From Campylobacterales bacterium (GTDB lineage Bacteria; Campylobacterota; Campylobacteria; Campylobacterales; Sulfurimonadaceae), in the NCBI GenBank assembly GCA_026390165.1, contig JAPLGM010000012.1, forward strand, positions 124,001-188,000: a stretch of DNA of 64,000 nucleotides. The letters are read 5' to 3'. The first letter of the stretch is position 1; the number at the start of each line of letters is the position of its first letter. Shown piece by piece: positions 9,129 through 17,887 of this stretch. The translations under genes and the position numbers were made by a program. Under the pieces are notes generated by a model that was not told the origin of the DNA, ran no database searches, and saw only the letters and a program-made list of their open reading frames with translations.

Positions 9129-9587
9129 TTATTTCTTTTTAAACTTCTGATTTTCAGGATTGGAGAGGAATACACTCATTGAATTCTGAATCCCCTCATT
9201 TTTTTCAATATTAATAGGTGCTATCCGCTCCTGCGGTAGTGCAAGATTGACAAATATTGGGGTGTCATCAATAATAATCTGCACGATAGATAACAGGGGA
9301 ATACTTACAAAACTACCGATATTTTCTTGACCAAATCCCGCTTCAAAAATCAACATATCCTCATCAATTCGCGCACTCTCAAACGTATATCCAGCAAGAA
9401 AAAAGAGAGTCATAGCCCGAAATTCATCAGAGATGAGTTTTGGCAGAGGGGGGTCAAATGTGACGGACTCAATTTTGCATAAAATACTAAAATTTTGGTC
9501 ATTTTCAAAGAAGTAAATGAGTAGGTCACGAACGTTTGTTTCCATTAGTTTAGCAAAAGAAGGACTTTTAATAATATCGTACAGCAT
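9129..9587 (-). CDS. Hypothetical protein, SspB-like (possible ClpXP adaptor)
   Basis: A 152-residue protein with no catalytic motif that I recognise. Its middle part aligns by eye with stringent starvation protein B. FEAGFG (residues 81-86), then VSIPLLSIVQII (94-105), match the family's F-N-A-R-F-G-G and V-S-V-P-L-A-A-V-L-A-I-Y in order and spacing. A variable polar tail ends in lysines, as in SspB. SspB tethers ssrA-tagged proteins to ClpXP. The classical LRVVK ClpX-binding end is not present, so the assignment is tentative. It follows pabC by 18 bp in the cysK-pabC operon. Confidence 0.5.
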   Translation of the reverse strand: MLYDIIKSPSFAKLMETNVRDLLIYFFENDQNFSILCKIESVTFDPPLPKLISDEFRAMTLFFLAGYTFESARIDEDMLIFEAGFGQENIGSFVSIPLLSIVQIIIDDTPIFVNLALPQERIAPINIEKNEGIQNSMSVFLSNPENQKFKKK

Positions 9588-9605
9588 GGTTATGTCGCCT
9601 ATTTT

Positions 9606-10187
9606 TTAAATGATTATACCATTTTCCATCTCAACCCACCCCATCATTGCATTCATAAGGGCAATTTTGGTCGCATTACGGGCATCGGATAGAGTCAAAT
9701 AGGCGGTTGTGATTTTCCCCTCATCGATCAGTCGCGCCCGTGTTGTCCCTTCTAAAAGAGGGATCAGGGGGGTGAGCCATTGGCCATCGAGATAGAGGGC
9801 AATATTGGCAATAGTGGTGTCGGTGAGACGATTATTTTTAATGATCAAAACATCATCGCATCCATTTCGCTGATCAAAAAGGGCATTTAGAGATTCTCGT
9901 TGAACGTATTTAAAGGGATAGTTGATGTGATCACCGTGAATTAAACGAAGTGTTGAAATTTTTCTAGCGGTGTAGGGGTGAAACTCAATACTAAATGAGG
10001 TTGGGGTGTAGAGAAATCGACATCGATAGAGGGCACTATCTGGAGGAATAATGAGGGAGGATAGATCGTATGAGGTATTTTCTCCTAATATTCGCAGTGA
10101 TCTATCAACTCGTTGCTGATGATAGGGGAGATGGTGTACTCTCCCCCCCTCACATCGTAGGGTCTCTAAAAGTGTATTAGGCTTCAA
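9606..10187 (-). CDS. Aminotransferase class IV protein (4-amino-4-deoxychorismate lyase-like)
   Basis: A 193-residue PLP-dependent protein of the branched-chain aminotransferase/PabC fold, shorter than the usual 270. K93 (P-F-K-Y-V-Q-R) is the likely Schiff-base lysine. LTDTTIANIAL (121-131) replaces the usual E-x-T-x-x-N-I-F, and EGTTRARLI matches the family's G-T-T-R. By context it could make p-aminobenzoate for folate. It begins with TTG inside the 3' end of cysK (11-bp overlap), which implies coupled translation. The short length makes PabC the best guess but not proven. Confidence 0.7.
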   Translation of the reverse strand: MKPNTLLETLRCEGGRVHHLPYHQQRVDRSLRILGENTSYDLSSLIIPPDSALYRCRFLYTPTSFSIEFHPYTARKISTLRLIHGDHINYPFKYVQRESLNALFDQRNGCDDVLIIKNNRLTDTTIANIALYLDGQWLTPLIPLLEGTTRARLIDEGKITTAYLTLSDARNATKIALMNAMMGWVEMENGIII

Positions 10188-11100
10188 AGAGGGCGGTGCT
10201 CAAATAGCGTTCAGCGGTATCGCATAAAATAGTCACAACGGTTTTCCCTTGATTCTCAGGGCGTGCGGCAACTTGCATGGCAGCATAGACATTAGCCCCT
10301 GCAGAGATACCTACTAATATTCCCTCTTCCCGAGCCAGTTTTTTAGCGGTTGCAATGGCATCTTCGTTGCTGATTGTAATGACTTCATTATAAAGAGTGG
10401 TGTTGAGAATATCGGGGATAAACCCTGCCCCTATCCCTTGAATTTTGTGGGGAGCTGGATTACCGCCTGAGAGGACAGGGGAGTCTTTGGGCTCAACAGC
10501 AATGATTTGGATATTGGGGAGGACAGCTCTTAGTGCTTCACCCGTCCCTGTAATTGTCCCTCCTGTCCCCACGGCGGCTACAAAAATATCAACTTTCCCC
10601 TCCGTATCGCGTAAAATTTCGACTGCGGTCGTTTTACGATGGATTTGAGGATTGCTGGGATTGGAAAATTGTTGTAATACAATTGTATTTGGTGTTGACG
10701 CTGCCAGACGATCGGCTTCGTCAATAGCCCCCTTCATCCCTTGTGATGAAGGAGTAAGGACGAGAGTCGCACCCAAAGCTTGGAGAATATTACGTCGTTC
10801 GACACTCATTGATTCAGGCATAGTAAGGGTGAGCTTGAGCCCAAGAGCAGCACAGACGGAAGCAAGGGCGATTCCTGTATTACCACTGGTGGGTTCGATG
10901 ATGAGAGTATCAGAGGTTATTTTCCCTTCATCCATGGCACTCTTAATCATGCTAAACCCTATACGATCCTTAACAGAGCTGGTCGGATTCATAAATTCAC
11001 ATTTACCAAGGATGATTGCTCCACTCTCTTTAGAAGGGTTATTCAACCGTACAAGCGGTGTATTACCGATAAGTTCGGTGATGTTGCTAGCAATATTCAT
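10177..11100 (-). CDS. cysK: Cysteine synthase A (O-acetylserine sulfhydrylase)
   Basis: A 307-residue PLP enzyme that makes L-cysteine from O-acetylserine and sulfide in the cytosol. It shows N-P-T-S-S-V-K-D-R with K44 as PLP lysine, P-T-S-G-N-T-G-I for substrate carboxylate binding, and G-T-G-G-T-I-T-G-T-G for PLP phosphate. The reading frame is open 38 codons further upstream, but I start at the ATG at 11100. GGGAG lies about 7 nt upstream of it, and the protein then begins with the family's N-I-T-E-L-I-G-N-T-P. Confidence 0.95.
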   Translation of the reverse strand: MNIASNITELIGNTPLVRLNNPSKESGAIILGKCEFMNPTSSVKDRIGFSMIKSAMDEGKITSDTLIIEPTSGNTGIALASVCAALGLKLTLTMPESMSVERRNILQALGATLVLTPSSQGMKGAIDEADRLAASTPNTIVLQQFSNPSNPQIHRKTTAVEILRDTEGKVDIFVAAVGTGGTITGTGEALRAVLPNIQIIAVEPKDSPVLSGGNPAPHKIQGIGAGFIPDILNTTLYNEVITISNEDAIATAKKLAREEGILVGISAGANVYAAMQVAARPENQGKTVVTILCDTAERYLSTALFEA

Positions 11101-11231
11101 AATGAGCTCCCATTTTTTCCCCTTATTATAACGGGGAAAACAAAAAAAACAAAAAATTAAGAAAGAAATAGTTTTAATCTTAGGTTGGCTATAATTTACA
11201 TATATAAAATTCACTATTTACGAGGTACACG

Positions 11232-12689
11232 ATGGAGCACAAAAAAATCAATAAAATTTTGATTGCTAACCGCGGTGAGATTGCATTACGTATTATACGA
11301 GCATGTAAAGAACTTGAAATTAAAAGTGTTGTTGTTTTTTCGGAAGCAGATGTCAATGGCGTTTGGGTTCGTAAAGCTGATGAATGCTATCCAATTATGG
11401 GTGACCCGATTCAAGCCTATTTGGATTACGACCGTATTATCTCTTTGGCAAAAAAAGCCGATTGTGATGCGATCCATCCAGGGTACGGGTTCCTCTCTGA
11501 GAGTGCTGAATTTGCCCAAGCGTGTCTGGACAACGGACTTATCTTTATTGGTCCAAAACCAGAACACGTTGCCCTTTTTGGGGATAAAATGGCATCAAAA
11601 GTAGCGATGCGTGCGGTGGGTGTTCCTATGCTTCCCGGTACCGATGAGCCGATCGACAATATTTTTGAAGCGGAAAGAATTGCGGGTGAAATTGGTTTCC
11701 CTGTTATCATTAAAGCGGCTTTCGGTGGAGGCGGACGCGGTATGCGTATCGTTCATAAAGCGGAAGATTTCAAAGAGATGTATGAATCAGCGACAGCAGA
11801 AGCGTTACGTTTCTTTAGCCGTGGAGAGACATTTATCGAAAAATATCTTAAAAATCCTCGCCATATTGAGATCCAAATTATCGCAGATAAATACGGTAAC
11901 GTCGTTCACCTCGGAGATCGTGACTGTTCTATCCAACGTCGTCACCAAAAAGTTATCGAAATTGCCCCTTCACCATTGCTCAATGAAGCGGTACGTCGTG
12001 AACTCTATCGTGTTTCTACCAAAGCAATGTTCAAATTAGGATATGAGAGTGTTGGTACAATCGAATATCTCGTAGATGAAGATGATAATTTTTACTTTAT
12101 TGAAATGAATACTCGTGTTCAAGTAGAACATCCTGTTACTGAAGTTATTTCAGGTATTGACTTAATCCAACGGATGATCGCTATTGCAGAGGGAGATAAA
12201 CTTAAATTTTTGCAAGAAGAGATTAAATTCCGTGGGTATGCTATTGAATTTCGTATCAATGCTGAAAACCCAAAATTGGGCTTTGTCCCTTCACCTGGGC
12301 TTATTACCAACTATTTGGCACCGGGTGGCCCAGGTGTTCGATTGGATAGTATGGCGTATACGAACTATACTATTCCCTCCAATTATGATTCAATGGTAGG
12401 GAAACTGATTGTTTCGGCGTTGACATGGGAAGATGCGGTTCGTAAAGCGAAACGTGCTTTGGATGAGTTTATTATCGAAGGGGTACCAACGAATATCGCT
12501 CTTCACCGCCAAATTGTTCGTGACCAAGATTTTATCGATGGTAAACTTGATACAGGTTATTTGGACACTAAACTACAACACTTCAACCTTGATGCCATCC
12601 ACAATATGGAAGACGAAGAGGCAAAAATGAAACACATCGCACATGTTATTGCTGCGATTAATAGTAAGAACCTAACAGTACGTCACTAA
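11232..12689 (+). CDS. Biotin carboxylase subunit (AccC / PycA / CfiB type)
   Basis: A 485-residue ATP-grasp biotin carboxylase that carboxylates biotin on a partner carrier. The start KILIANRGEIALRI, the loop FGGGGRGMR, HLGDRDCSIQRRHQK and MNTRVQVEHPVTE are all present. It is about 35 residues longer than typical AccC, and it has the I-E-I-A-P-S-P and D-F-I-D-G-K-L-D-T-G-Y-L-D features seen in the carboxylase subunit of two-subunit pyruvate or 2-oxoglutarate carboxylase. No accB is adjacent. I therefore lean to the 2-oxoacid carboxylase role, which in reverse-TCA autotrophs is anaplerotic or a CO2-fixation step. Acetyl-CoA carboxylase AccC remains possible. Confidence 0.85.
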   Translation: MEHKKINKILIANRGEIALRIIRACKELEIKSVVVFSEADVNGVWVRKADECYPIMGDPIQAYLDYDRIISLAKKADCDAIHPGYGFLSESAEFAQACLDNGLIFIGPKPEHVALFGDKMASKVAMRAVGVPMLPGTDEPIDNIFEAERIAGEIGFPVIIKAAFGGGGRGMRIVHKAEDFKEMYESATAEALRFFSRGETFIEKYLKNPRHIEIQIIADKYGNVVHLGDRDCSIQRRHQKVIEIAPSPLLNEAVRRELYRVSTKAMFKLGYESVGTIEYLVDEDDNFYFIEMNTRVQVEHPVTEVISGIDLIQRMIAIAEGDKLKFLQEEIKFRGYAIEFRINAENPKLGFVPSPGLITNYLAPGGPGVRLDSMAYTNYTIPSNYDSMVGKLIVSALTWEDAVRKAKRALDEFIIEGVPTNIALHRQIVRDQDFIDGKLDTGYLDTKLQHFNLDAIHNMEDEEAKMKHIAHVIAAINSKNLTVRH

Positions 12690-12699
12690 AACTTTCTTT

Positions 12700-12732
12700 C
12701 TATTCGCCCTGAACTAATCGAAGGGTGAATAG
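12700..12732. terminator. Long hairpin between biotin carboxylase gene and lnt
   Basis: CTATTCGCCCT at 12700-12710 pairs with AGGGTGAATAG at 12722-12732 (11 bp with one G-T pair, 11-nt loop). It lies between two converging genes, so it can act in both directions. There is no strong U-run on the plus strand. Confidence 0.5.
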
Positions 12733-12750
12733 GTGAGAGAAACGTCTAAC

Positions 12751-13968
12751 TTAATATATCACCCCACTCCCCCCGCCATTCGCCGCATGAAACACCATTG
12801 AATTATTTTTTCGCGCATAAAACCGAATTAACAAATTTTGTACTGTCGGCTCAATGGAGGGTTTGAACCATCCGTTGTTGCTAATGGCGATAAGATAGCG
12901 TGCATCGGGGGTATACAGTTCCTCTCGTGTCGCTTCATAACAGATGGCATTGCGAAATTTCACCCCTTTGATGATGAAATCGGTTGGCTTTTTGGCTGTT
13001 ACAAAATCCGATCCCCCTCCGAAAATAGTACGATTTACCCACCCTTTTAGAAAAGATGGCAGAGGAATATACTCCCCAAAAGGGACAAGTATCGTTTTTT
13101 TAGCGAGGGTGACACGACCGTGATCGAACAAATAGGAGACATTGTAATTGAGGTTGTCTTCATCATAGAGCGTCCCTGTGAGAATAGCGATGGAGTTGGA
13201 GCGCTCTTGTAGGGCTTTGATTAAATCGGGATTATGATTCATATAGAGGGTAAAGGCGGCTTCGGGGAGAATGACGAGATCATATTTACGAGCGATAGCG
13301 TCATCAATGAGGGAAAGATTGGTGTTGATGGTATCTTCAAGGGCAACGGCTTGCCATTTTAAATCTTGGGGAATATCAGTAGAGATGAGTTTAATTTTTA
13401 AGGGGGGCATTGGCGGGGGAGTGTGTGAAAGTTGTACTGTTAGAGGGAGCAATAGTAATGGAAGCGCTTTTTTCCACTTTGAAAACCACGACATAGAAGC
13501 TAAAAGTGCCAAGACTAGGGCAAATTGCCATTTATCAAAGCCAATATAGCTCTCAACGAAAATAAGCTCTGGCTGCATCCAATTAAAATCCATTGGCCAC
13601 ACAAAGGTGAGACCAAAGAGCAATAGAGCGCGTAAGGCTGCACGGTGAGTGAGGGCAAGAACTCCATAATAAAGGGCGTACACGAATCCAAACCCTAGTG
13701 CTACGAGGCTTTGCGCCCATCCAAGCCCATAATATTGAAAACTGTATCCGATCCAATAGCACCACAAAAGTCCGATCCAAAAACCTGCAATAGGTAACGA
13801 GACTTTTGGAGCAGTGAGAAGTCCATAGAGTGCACCGAGGGCGAGGAGGGTATTGAGCAGTTTGAAGGTGATATGAAAGTGCTCGAAATAGATAAAGGCA
13901 CTAAAGCTAAGGGCGATCATTAAGGGGAGGGTAAGCCGTTGAAAAACGGTGGTTGCGTCTATTTTCAT
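12751..13968 (-). CDS. lnt: Apolipoprotein N-acyltransferase
   Basis: A 405-residue inner-membrane enzyme that adds the third acyl chain to lipoproteins. The N-terminal half has several membrane helices. The C-terminal periplasmic nitrilase domain shows the catalytic triad context: E in I-L-P-E-A-A-F, K in A-K-K-T-I-L-V-P-F-G-E-Y, and C in N-A-I-C-Y-E-A. It is shorter than E. coli Lnt (about 512), as is usual in this phylum. The end, A-N-G-G-G-S-G-V-I-Y, is somewhat abrupt. It diverges from yajC. Confidence 0.93.
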   Translation of the reverse strand: MKIDATTVFQRLTLPLMIALSFSAFIYFEHFHITFKLLNTLLALGALYGLLTAPKVSLPIAGFWIGLLWCYWIGYSFQYYGLGWAQSLVALGFGFVYALYYGVLALTHRAALRALLLFGLTFVWPMDFNWMQPELIFVESYIGFDKWQFALVLALLASMSWFSKWKKALPLLLLPLTVQLSHTPPPMPPLKIKLISTDIPQDLKWQAVALEDTINTNLSLIDDAIARKYDLVILPEAAFTLYMNHNPDLIKALQERSNSIAILTGTLYDEDNLNYNVSYLFDHGRVTLAKKTILVPFGEYIPLPSFLKGWVNRTIFGGGSDFVTAKKPTDFIIKGVKFRNAICYEATREELYTPDARYLIAISNNGWFKPSIEPTVQNLLIRFYARKNNSMVFHAANGGGSGVIY

Positions 13969-14035
13969 GGGCGAATTATAACGATGTTAATCTCTTTGTG
14001 AGTATAATGCGATACTTTTTTTCCGAAGGATTTCA

Positions 14036-14302
14036 ATGGAAATTTTAACACAACTTCTCCCCTTTGTCTTTTTGATCGCGATTATGTATTTCGTGATTAT
14101 TCGTCCACAACAACAACAAGCAAAAAAACATGCGCAGATGCTTGCCTCTTTGGCCAAGGGAGACAAAATTGTCACCAATGGTGGATTGATTGTTGAGATC
14201 AAAAAAGTGGAAGAGGGCTTTTTCGCCATAAAATTCAATAATGATGCAGAAGGGCGCTTAGTAAAAGATGCCGTTGCGCGAAAGTACGAGGATGAAGCTT
14301 AA
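14036..14302 (+). CDS. yajC: Preprotein translocase accessory subunit YajC
   Basis: An 88-residue protein with one N-terminal membrane helix (about residues 4-22). The signature I-R-P-Q-Q-Q-Q-A-K-K, then L-A-x-L-A-K-G-D-K-I-V-T-N-G-G-L, follows on the cytosolic side. YajC joins SecDF to the SecYEG channel. It is the first gene of yajC-secD-secF, and its stop overlaps the secD start by 11 bp. Confidence 0.95.
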   Translation: MEILTQLLPFVFLIAIMYFVIIRPQQQQAKKHAQMLASLAKGDKIVTNGGLIVEIKKVEEGFFAIKFNNDAEGRLVKDAVARKYEDEA

Positions 14303-15866
14303 TTTCCGTCTTGTTTTACTTATCATTGCGACACTGTTTGGAATCATTTTTTCACTCCCCTCTCTAACGCAAAGTTCTACAGGGGCGAAAGTAACTCTTG
14401 GTCTTGATCTTCAAGGGGGGTTACATATGCTTCTTGGGGTCAAAACCGAAGAGGCTGTGACTTCTCAGCTCAAATCTGTTGCGTCAGGAATTGCCCGTTT
14501 TACCGAACATAATGATATGATTATTGATGGTCTTAATGCCGATGATGGGGTAGTTACATTTGAACTTCTCGATCAAGATGATGCGACAGTATTGGATGGT
14601 TACCTCAAAAAAATAGAGGGGACCGTTGTCAAAGCTTCTGCTGGACATTATAGTATCACTATGACAGCTGCGGCTGTTGAAAAACTAAAAGTTCAAGCGG
14701 TTGATCAGGCAATTGAAACCATCCGTAACCGACTTGATCAGTTCGGGCTTGCAGAGCCTACGGTAGCGAAGCAGGGGATCGATAAGATTTTAGTGGAGCT
14801 TCCAGGGATCAAAAGCCAAGAGGAAGAACAACGTGCTCGTGAGTTGATCTCACGTGCCGCGAAACTTGAACTGATGGCAATCGATGAAGATCGTGCCAGT
14901 CGTGTCAAAGAGTTGAGTGAAGAGGAAGCGTCAGGATTTGGAGATAAAATTCTCACGGATGCCCTTGCACCTGAGATGAAACATTTGGTTCGTGAAATTC
15001 CTATTTTGGATGGGACGATGCTTACCAATGCCCAAGTGGGATACGATCAAAATAATAATCCTGTGATTAATTTCACCCTTAACTCGGAAGGGGCACAGAT
15101 TTTCGGTGATTTCACTGCCAAAAGTGTAGGAAAACGGCTTGCTATTGTTCTTGATGGAAAAGTCTATTCCGCTCCTGTTATTAATGAGCGTATCGGAGGA
15201 GGTTCGGGTCAAATCAGCGGTAATTATACAACCGCTGAGGCGAACGACCTTGCGATTGCATTGCGTTCGGGTGCATTGCTCGCCCCTATTTATATGATGG
15301 AAAAACGCTCTGTGGGGCCAAGTTTGGGTGCGGACAGTATTCGTGCCTCTCTTCTTGCCCTCGTGAGCGGGTTTGCATTGGTTATTGTATTTATGATGTT
15401 TTATTATGGACTGGCAGGGGTTATTGCGAACCTTGCCGTTGTTATTAATCTTTTTATCATTTTGGCAATGATGTCACTTCTTGGGGCGACACTGACCTTA
15501 CCGGGGATGGCGGGTATTGTCTTGCATATCGGTCTTGCGGTGGATGCGAATATTATTATTAATGAACGTATCCGTGAGGGGATCCGAGCAGGAGTACCTA
15601 TCCGTCGTGCGATTGCCGAAGGGTATCAAAAAGCGATGCGTGCGATTTTAGACTCTAACGTGACACAATTGTTGGCATGTACCATTCTCTATGTCTACGG
15701 GACGGGTGCTATCAAAGGATTTGCAGTCACACTCAGCATGGGTCTTTTGGCTTCTATGTTGACCGCTATTGTCGGATCGTATGGACTTTATCAGTTCTTT
15801 ATGGTGCGTATCGAAAAAAGTAAGAACTACACCTTATGGTTTGGTATGACAAGAAAGGTGGCGTAA
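14292..15866 (+). CDS. secD: Protein translocase subunit SecD
   Basis: A 524-residue RND-like membrane protein that uses the proton gradient to finish protein export. It has an N-terminal helix, the L-G-L-D-L-Q-G-G-L-H-M motif, a large periplasmic region, and five C-terminal helices containing G-L-A-V-D-A-N-I-I-I-N-E-R. I choose the ATG at 14292, which gives the family-like start with a membrane helix. An in-frame ATG at 14268 adds eight residues and is possible. The start overlaps the yajC end. Confidence 0.95.
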   Translation: MKLNFRLVLLIIATLFGIIFSLPSLTQSSTGAKVTLGLDLQGGLHMLLGVKTEEAVTSQLKSVASGIARFTEHNDMIIDGLNADDGVVTFELLDQDDATVLDGYLKKIEGTVVKASAGHYSITMTAAAVEKLKVQAVDQAIETIRNRLDQFGLAEPTVAKQGIDKILVELPGIKSQEEEQRARELISRAAKLELMAIDEDRASRVKELSEEEASGFGDKILTDALAPEMKHLVREIPILDGTMLTNAQVGYDQNNNPVINFTLNSEGAQIFGDFTAKSVGKRLAIVLDGKVYSAPVINERIGGGSGQISGNYTTAEANDLAIALRSGALLAPIYMMEKRSVGPSLGADSIRASLLALVSGFALVIVFMMFYYGLAGVIANLAVVINLFIILAMMSLLGATLTLPGMAGIVLHIGLAVDANIIINERIREGIRAGVPIRRAIAEGYQKAMRAILDSNVTQLLACTILYVYGTGAIKGFAVTLSMGLLASMLTAIVGSYGLYQFFMVRIEKSKNYTLWFGMTRKVA

Positions 15867-15868
15867 CT

Positions 15869-16840
15869 ATGGAACTTTTTAAAGAAGACAAAGTTTATAA
15901 TTTTCTCGGAAAGGGGAAAATCTTTTTCTTTGCATCGTTTGTCCTTTTTTTCCTTTCCATTGCGATTATAGCCGTGAAGGGATTCTCTTTCGGGATTGAT
16001 TTTACGGGTGGGACAGTCGTTCAGGTCAAATACACTCAAGTAGCCCCTATTGATAAAATACGGGAGAGTTTGAAAAGCGATAAACTTTTTGAGCACGCGA
16101 CGGTGACCGAATTTGGTTCACCTCAAGAGATTATTATCAAAACTCCCGCTTCAACCGTTGGGTTGAGTAACGATATTGGGGATACGACCAAAGAGATCCT
16201 CAAAGGGACGGGGGATTTTGAGATTCGCCGTGTCGATATGGTAGGTCCAAAAGTAGGGGATGAATTACGCGTTAAAGGTTTAACGGCATTTTTGCTGACA
16301 CTCCTTGCGATTATGGCAACGGTAACCTTTCGCTATGAGTGGCGTTTTGCCCTTGCGGCGATTATTGCGATTGTTCATGATATCGTTATCACTTTTGGGT
16401 TTGTCTCGTATTTCGAGGTTGATTTTAATATCGAAAGTGTTGCGGCACTGTTGATGATCTTGGGCTACTCTATTCATGATACGATTATCGTCTATGATCG
16501 TGTTCGAGAACATATTGAGGAGTCTAAAAATACCGATTTTGTTATGATTATTAATGAAGCGGTATCGCGTACCCAATCACGTACAACACTTACGTCGTTG
16601 ACGGTATTTTTAGTCGTATTGACCCTCTTTATTTTCGGTGGCGATATTATGATGGGCTTTAGTTTCCCAATGCTTATCGGTGTTATCGTTGGAACCTACA
16701 GCTCTATCTTTGTTGCGGCACAATTGGTCGTATGGACAGGATTTAGCGTTGCAGGGTATCGTCATAAATTGGCAGAAAAAGTAAAAATTCGAGCTGAAAA
16801 AGATAAGATGCGTGCTCAGTTTGAGCAGGGGATTGTGTAA
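15869..16840 (+). CDS. secF: Protein translocase subunit SecF
   Basis: A 323-residue partner of SecD. It shows F-G-I-D-F-T-G-G-T-V near residues 40-50, the conserved L-G-Y-S-I-H-D-T-I-I-V-Y-D-R-V-R-E motif in the membrane part, and six helices overall. The ATG at 15869 follows the secD stop by 2 nt and has AAAGGTGG upstream. An upstream in-frame ATG inside secD lacks support. Confidence 0.95.
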   Translation: MELFKEDKVYNFLGKGKIFFFASFVLFFLSIAIIAVKGFSFGIDFTGGTVVQVKYTQVAPIDKIRESLKSDKLFEHATVTEFGSPQEIIIKTPASTVGLSNDIGDTTKEILKGTGDFEIRRVDMVGPKVGDELRVKGLTAFLLTLLAIMATVTFRYEWRFALAAIIAIVHDIVITFGFVSYFEVDFNIESVAALLMILGYSIHDTIIVYDRVREHIEESKNTDFVMIINEAVSRTQSRTTLTSLTVFLVVLTLFIFGGDIMMGFSFPMLIGVIVGTYSSIFVAAQLVVWTGFSVAGYRHKLAEKVKIRAEKDKMRAQFEQGIV

Positions 16841-16852
16841 ACTTTTTTGGAA

Positions 16853-16867
16853 GGGGATTTAATCCCC
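16853..16867 (+). terminator. Palindrome after secF
   Basis: GGGGATTTAATCCCC lies 12 nt after the secF stop and can form a 6-bp stem with a short loop. There is no T-run behind it, so it is a weak terminator candidate. The rest of the gap up to mazE (16868-17002) holds a C-run and no ORF that I can support. Confidence 0.4.
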
Positions 16868-17002
16868 TCGCGCTCCCTTCTAATACTCTTCATGTTCTTA
16901 GCCCCCCCCTTTTAAATCGCTAAAAATCGCTTGTCTAGTGGTATGAACTAGAGAAAATCCCAAGACTCTAATTCTAATTACGCCATTTTTTGAAATTCCT
17001 AT

Positions 17003-17020
17003 GATATACTTTGGATATAC
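17003..17020. promoter_or_regulatory. Direct repeats GATATAC upstream of mazE
   Basis: GATATAC occurs at 17003-17009 and again at 17014-17020, 11 bp apart (about one helix turn), 18-35 bp before the mazE ATG. The first copy contains a TATACT -10-like hexamer. Toxin-antitoxin operons are usually autorepressed at such sites, so this is a plausible MazE/MazEF operator. Confidence 0.35.
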
Positions 17021-17037
17021 ATGAGCGGAGGTGTTTT

Positions 17038-17283
17038 ATGACAGCAATGATTTCAAAGTGGGGAAATTCACAAGGTTTGAGAGTTCCCAAGGAGATACTC
17101 CAAAGTTTGCATCTTGCTATTGGTGACAGGGTTGATGTTCGGGTGGAAGAGGATAAAATTATCATAAAATCAATTAAAAACGCGAGGATGAAATATAACC
17201 TTGATCTATTGGTAGCCAAAATACCAAAAGAGTACTGTGCCATCGAAGAGATTTCTACGTCTATGGGGCGTGAGGAATGGTAG
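17038..17283 (+). CDS. mazE: AbrB/MazE-type antitoxin
   Basis: An 81-residue swapped-hairpin AbrB protein. The motif K-W-G-N-S-Q-G-L-R-V-P-K-E-I near residues 6-19, then G-D-R-V-D-V-R-V-E-E-D-K-I-I-I-K, is diagnostic. The C-terminal part should wrap around and block MazF. The ATG at 17038 has a strong GGAGGTG site; the frame is open upstream without such a signal. It overlaps mazF by 7 bp. With mazF it opens the accessory island downstream of secF. Confidence 0.9.
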   Translation: MTAMISKWGNSQGLRVPKEILQSLHLAIGDRVDVRVEEDKIIIKSIKNARMKYNLDLLVAKIPKEYCAIEEISTSMGREEW

Positions 17284-17612
17284 AAAAATATATTCCTCAA
17301 AGAGGGGATTTGGTTGTGCTCACTTTTGATCCGCAAGCAGGAGATGAGCAACAAGGGCGCAGACCAGCACTGATAATCAGCAATACACTTTTTAATCAAC
17401 GTGTTGGCTTGGCAATCGCCTGTCCTATCACCAATACAGATAGAAATTTCCCTTTTCATGTGAATGTTCAAAATGAAAATCTAAGCGGATTTGTAATGAC
17501 GGAGCAAGTAAAATCGATTGATTATCGCGCCAGAAATGTAAAATTTGTAGCTAAAATAAATGAAGAAGTTTTAGATCACGTTTTGGGATTGGTCGAAAGT
17601 ATTATTTTTTGA
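17277..17612 (+). CDS. mazF: MazF-family mRNA endoribonuclease toxin
   Basis: A 111-residue toxin of the MazF/PemK fold that cuts mRNA at short motifs. The characteristic R-G-D-L-V segment is at the start, followed by F-D-P-Q-A-G-D-E-Q-Q-G-R-R-P-A-L-I-I-S, then C-P-I-T-N and the S-G-F-V-M-T-E-Q-V-K-S-I-D segment. It is complete and normal in length. The first codons lie inside the end of mazE. Confidence 0.92.
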   Translation: MVEKYIPQRGDLVVLTFDPQAGDEQQGRRPALIISNTLFNQRVGLAIACPITNTDRNFPFHVNVQNENLSGFVMTEQVKSIDYRARNVKFVAKINEEVLDHVLGLVESIIF

Positions 17613-17680
17613 GATTCTGGGTAGTCTGCCCTCTTTATCCTTAATTATGATTGTTCGTATCGGACATCGTAAAGAAGTCT

Positions 17681-17710
17681 ATTAACATTTAACGCCTGAC
17701 CCGTATTTTG
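17681..17710. repeat. Left copy of a 30-bp inverted repeat
   Basis: This 30-bp stretch matches the reverse complement of 20061-20090 at 27 of 30 positions (differences at positions 6, 21 and 28). The core is TTTAACGCCTGAC. The two copies bound about 2.35 kb that contains the HNH gene and the PD-(D/E)XK-like gene. I see no direct target duplication outside them. The rest of the 275-bp gap between mazF and the HNH gene has no other clear structure. Confidence 0.8.
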
Positions 17711-17887
17711 GGAAAACGATATTGGAAATTCTATGAATAAAAATGGTAAATTTTTGTGCGGAATGACGGTTATAAATGGACAGTTTGCATGTTCCTTTAA
17801 TAATTACTATTTAGTGTTTTTGTGCTACAGTGTTCCTTAAATAAATAGTTATATTCAAAATAGCAAACTATAGGAGTACTAAAAGAT

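Noticed and set aside
10177-11214. cysK starting at 11214 with a 38-residue extension
   Set aside because: The extension is hydrophobic and unlike the family; ATG 11100 has a ribosome site and the normal N-terminus.
16980-17471. Long minus-strand reading frame across mazE and mazF
   Set aside because: It runs antisense to two well-recognised toxin-antitoxin genes and has no family features or ribosome site.
17683-17710. Inverted repeats as ends of a complete insertion sequence
   Set aside because: No transposase gene lies between the repeats, and no target duplication is visible, so a complete IS is not supported.
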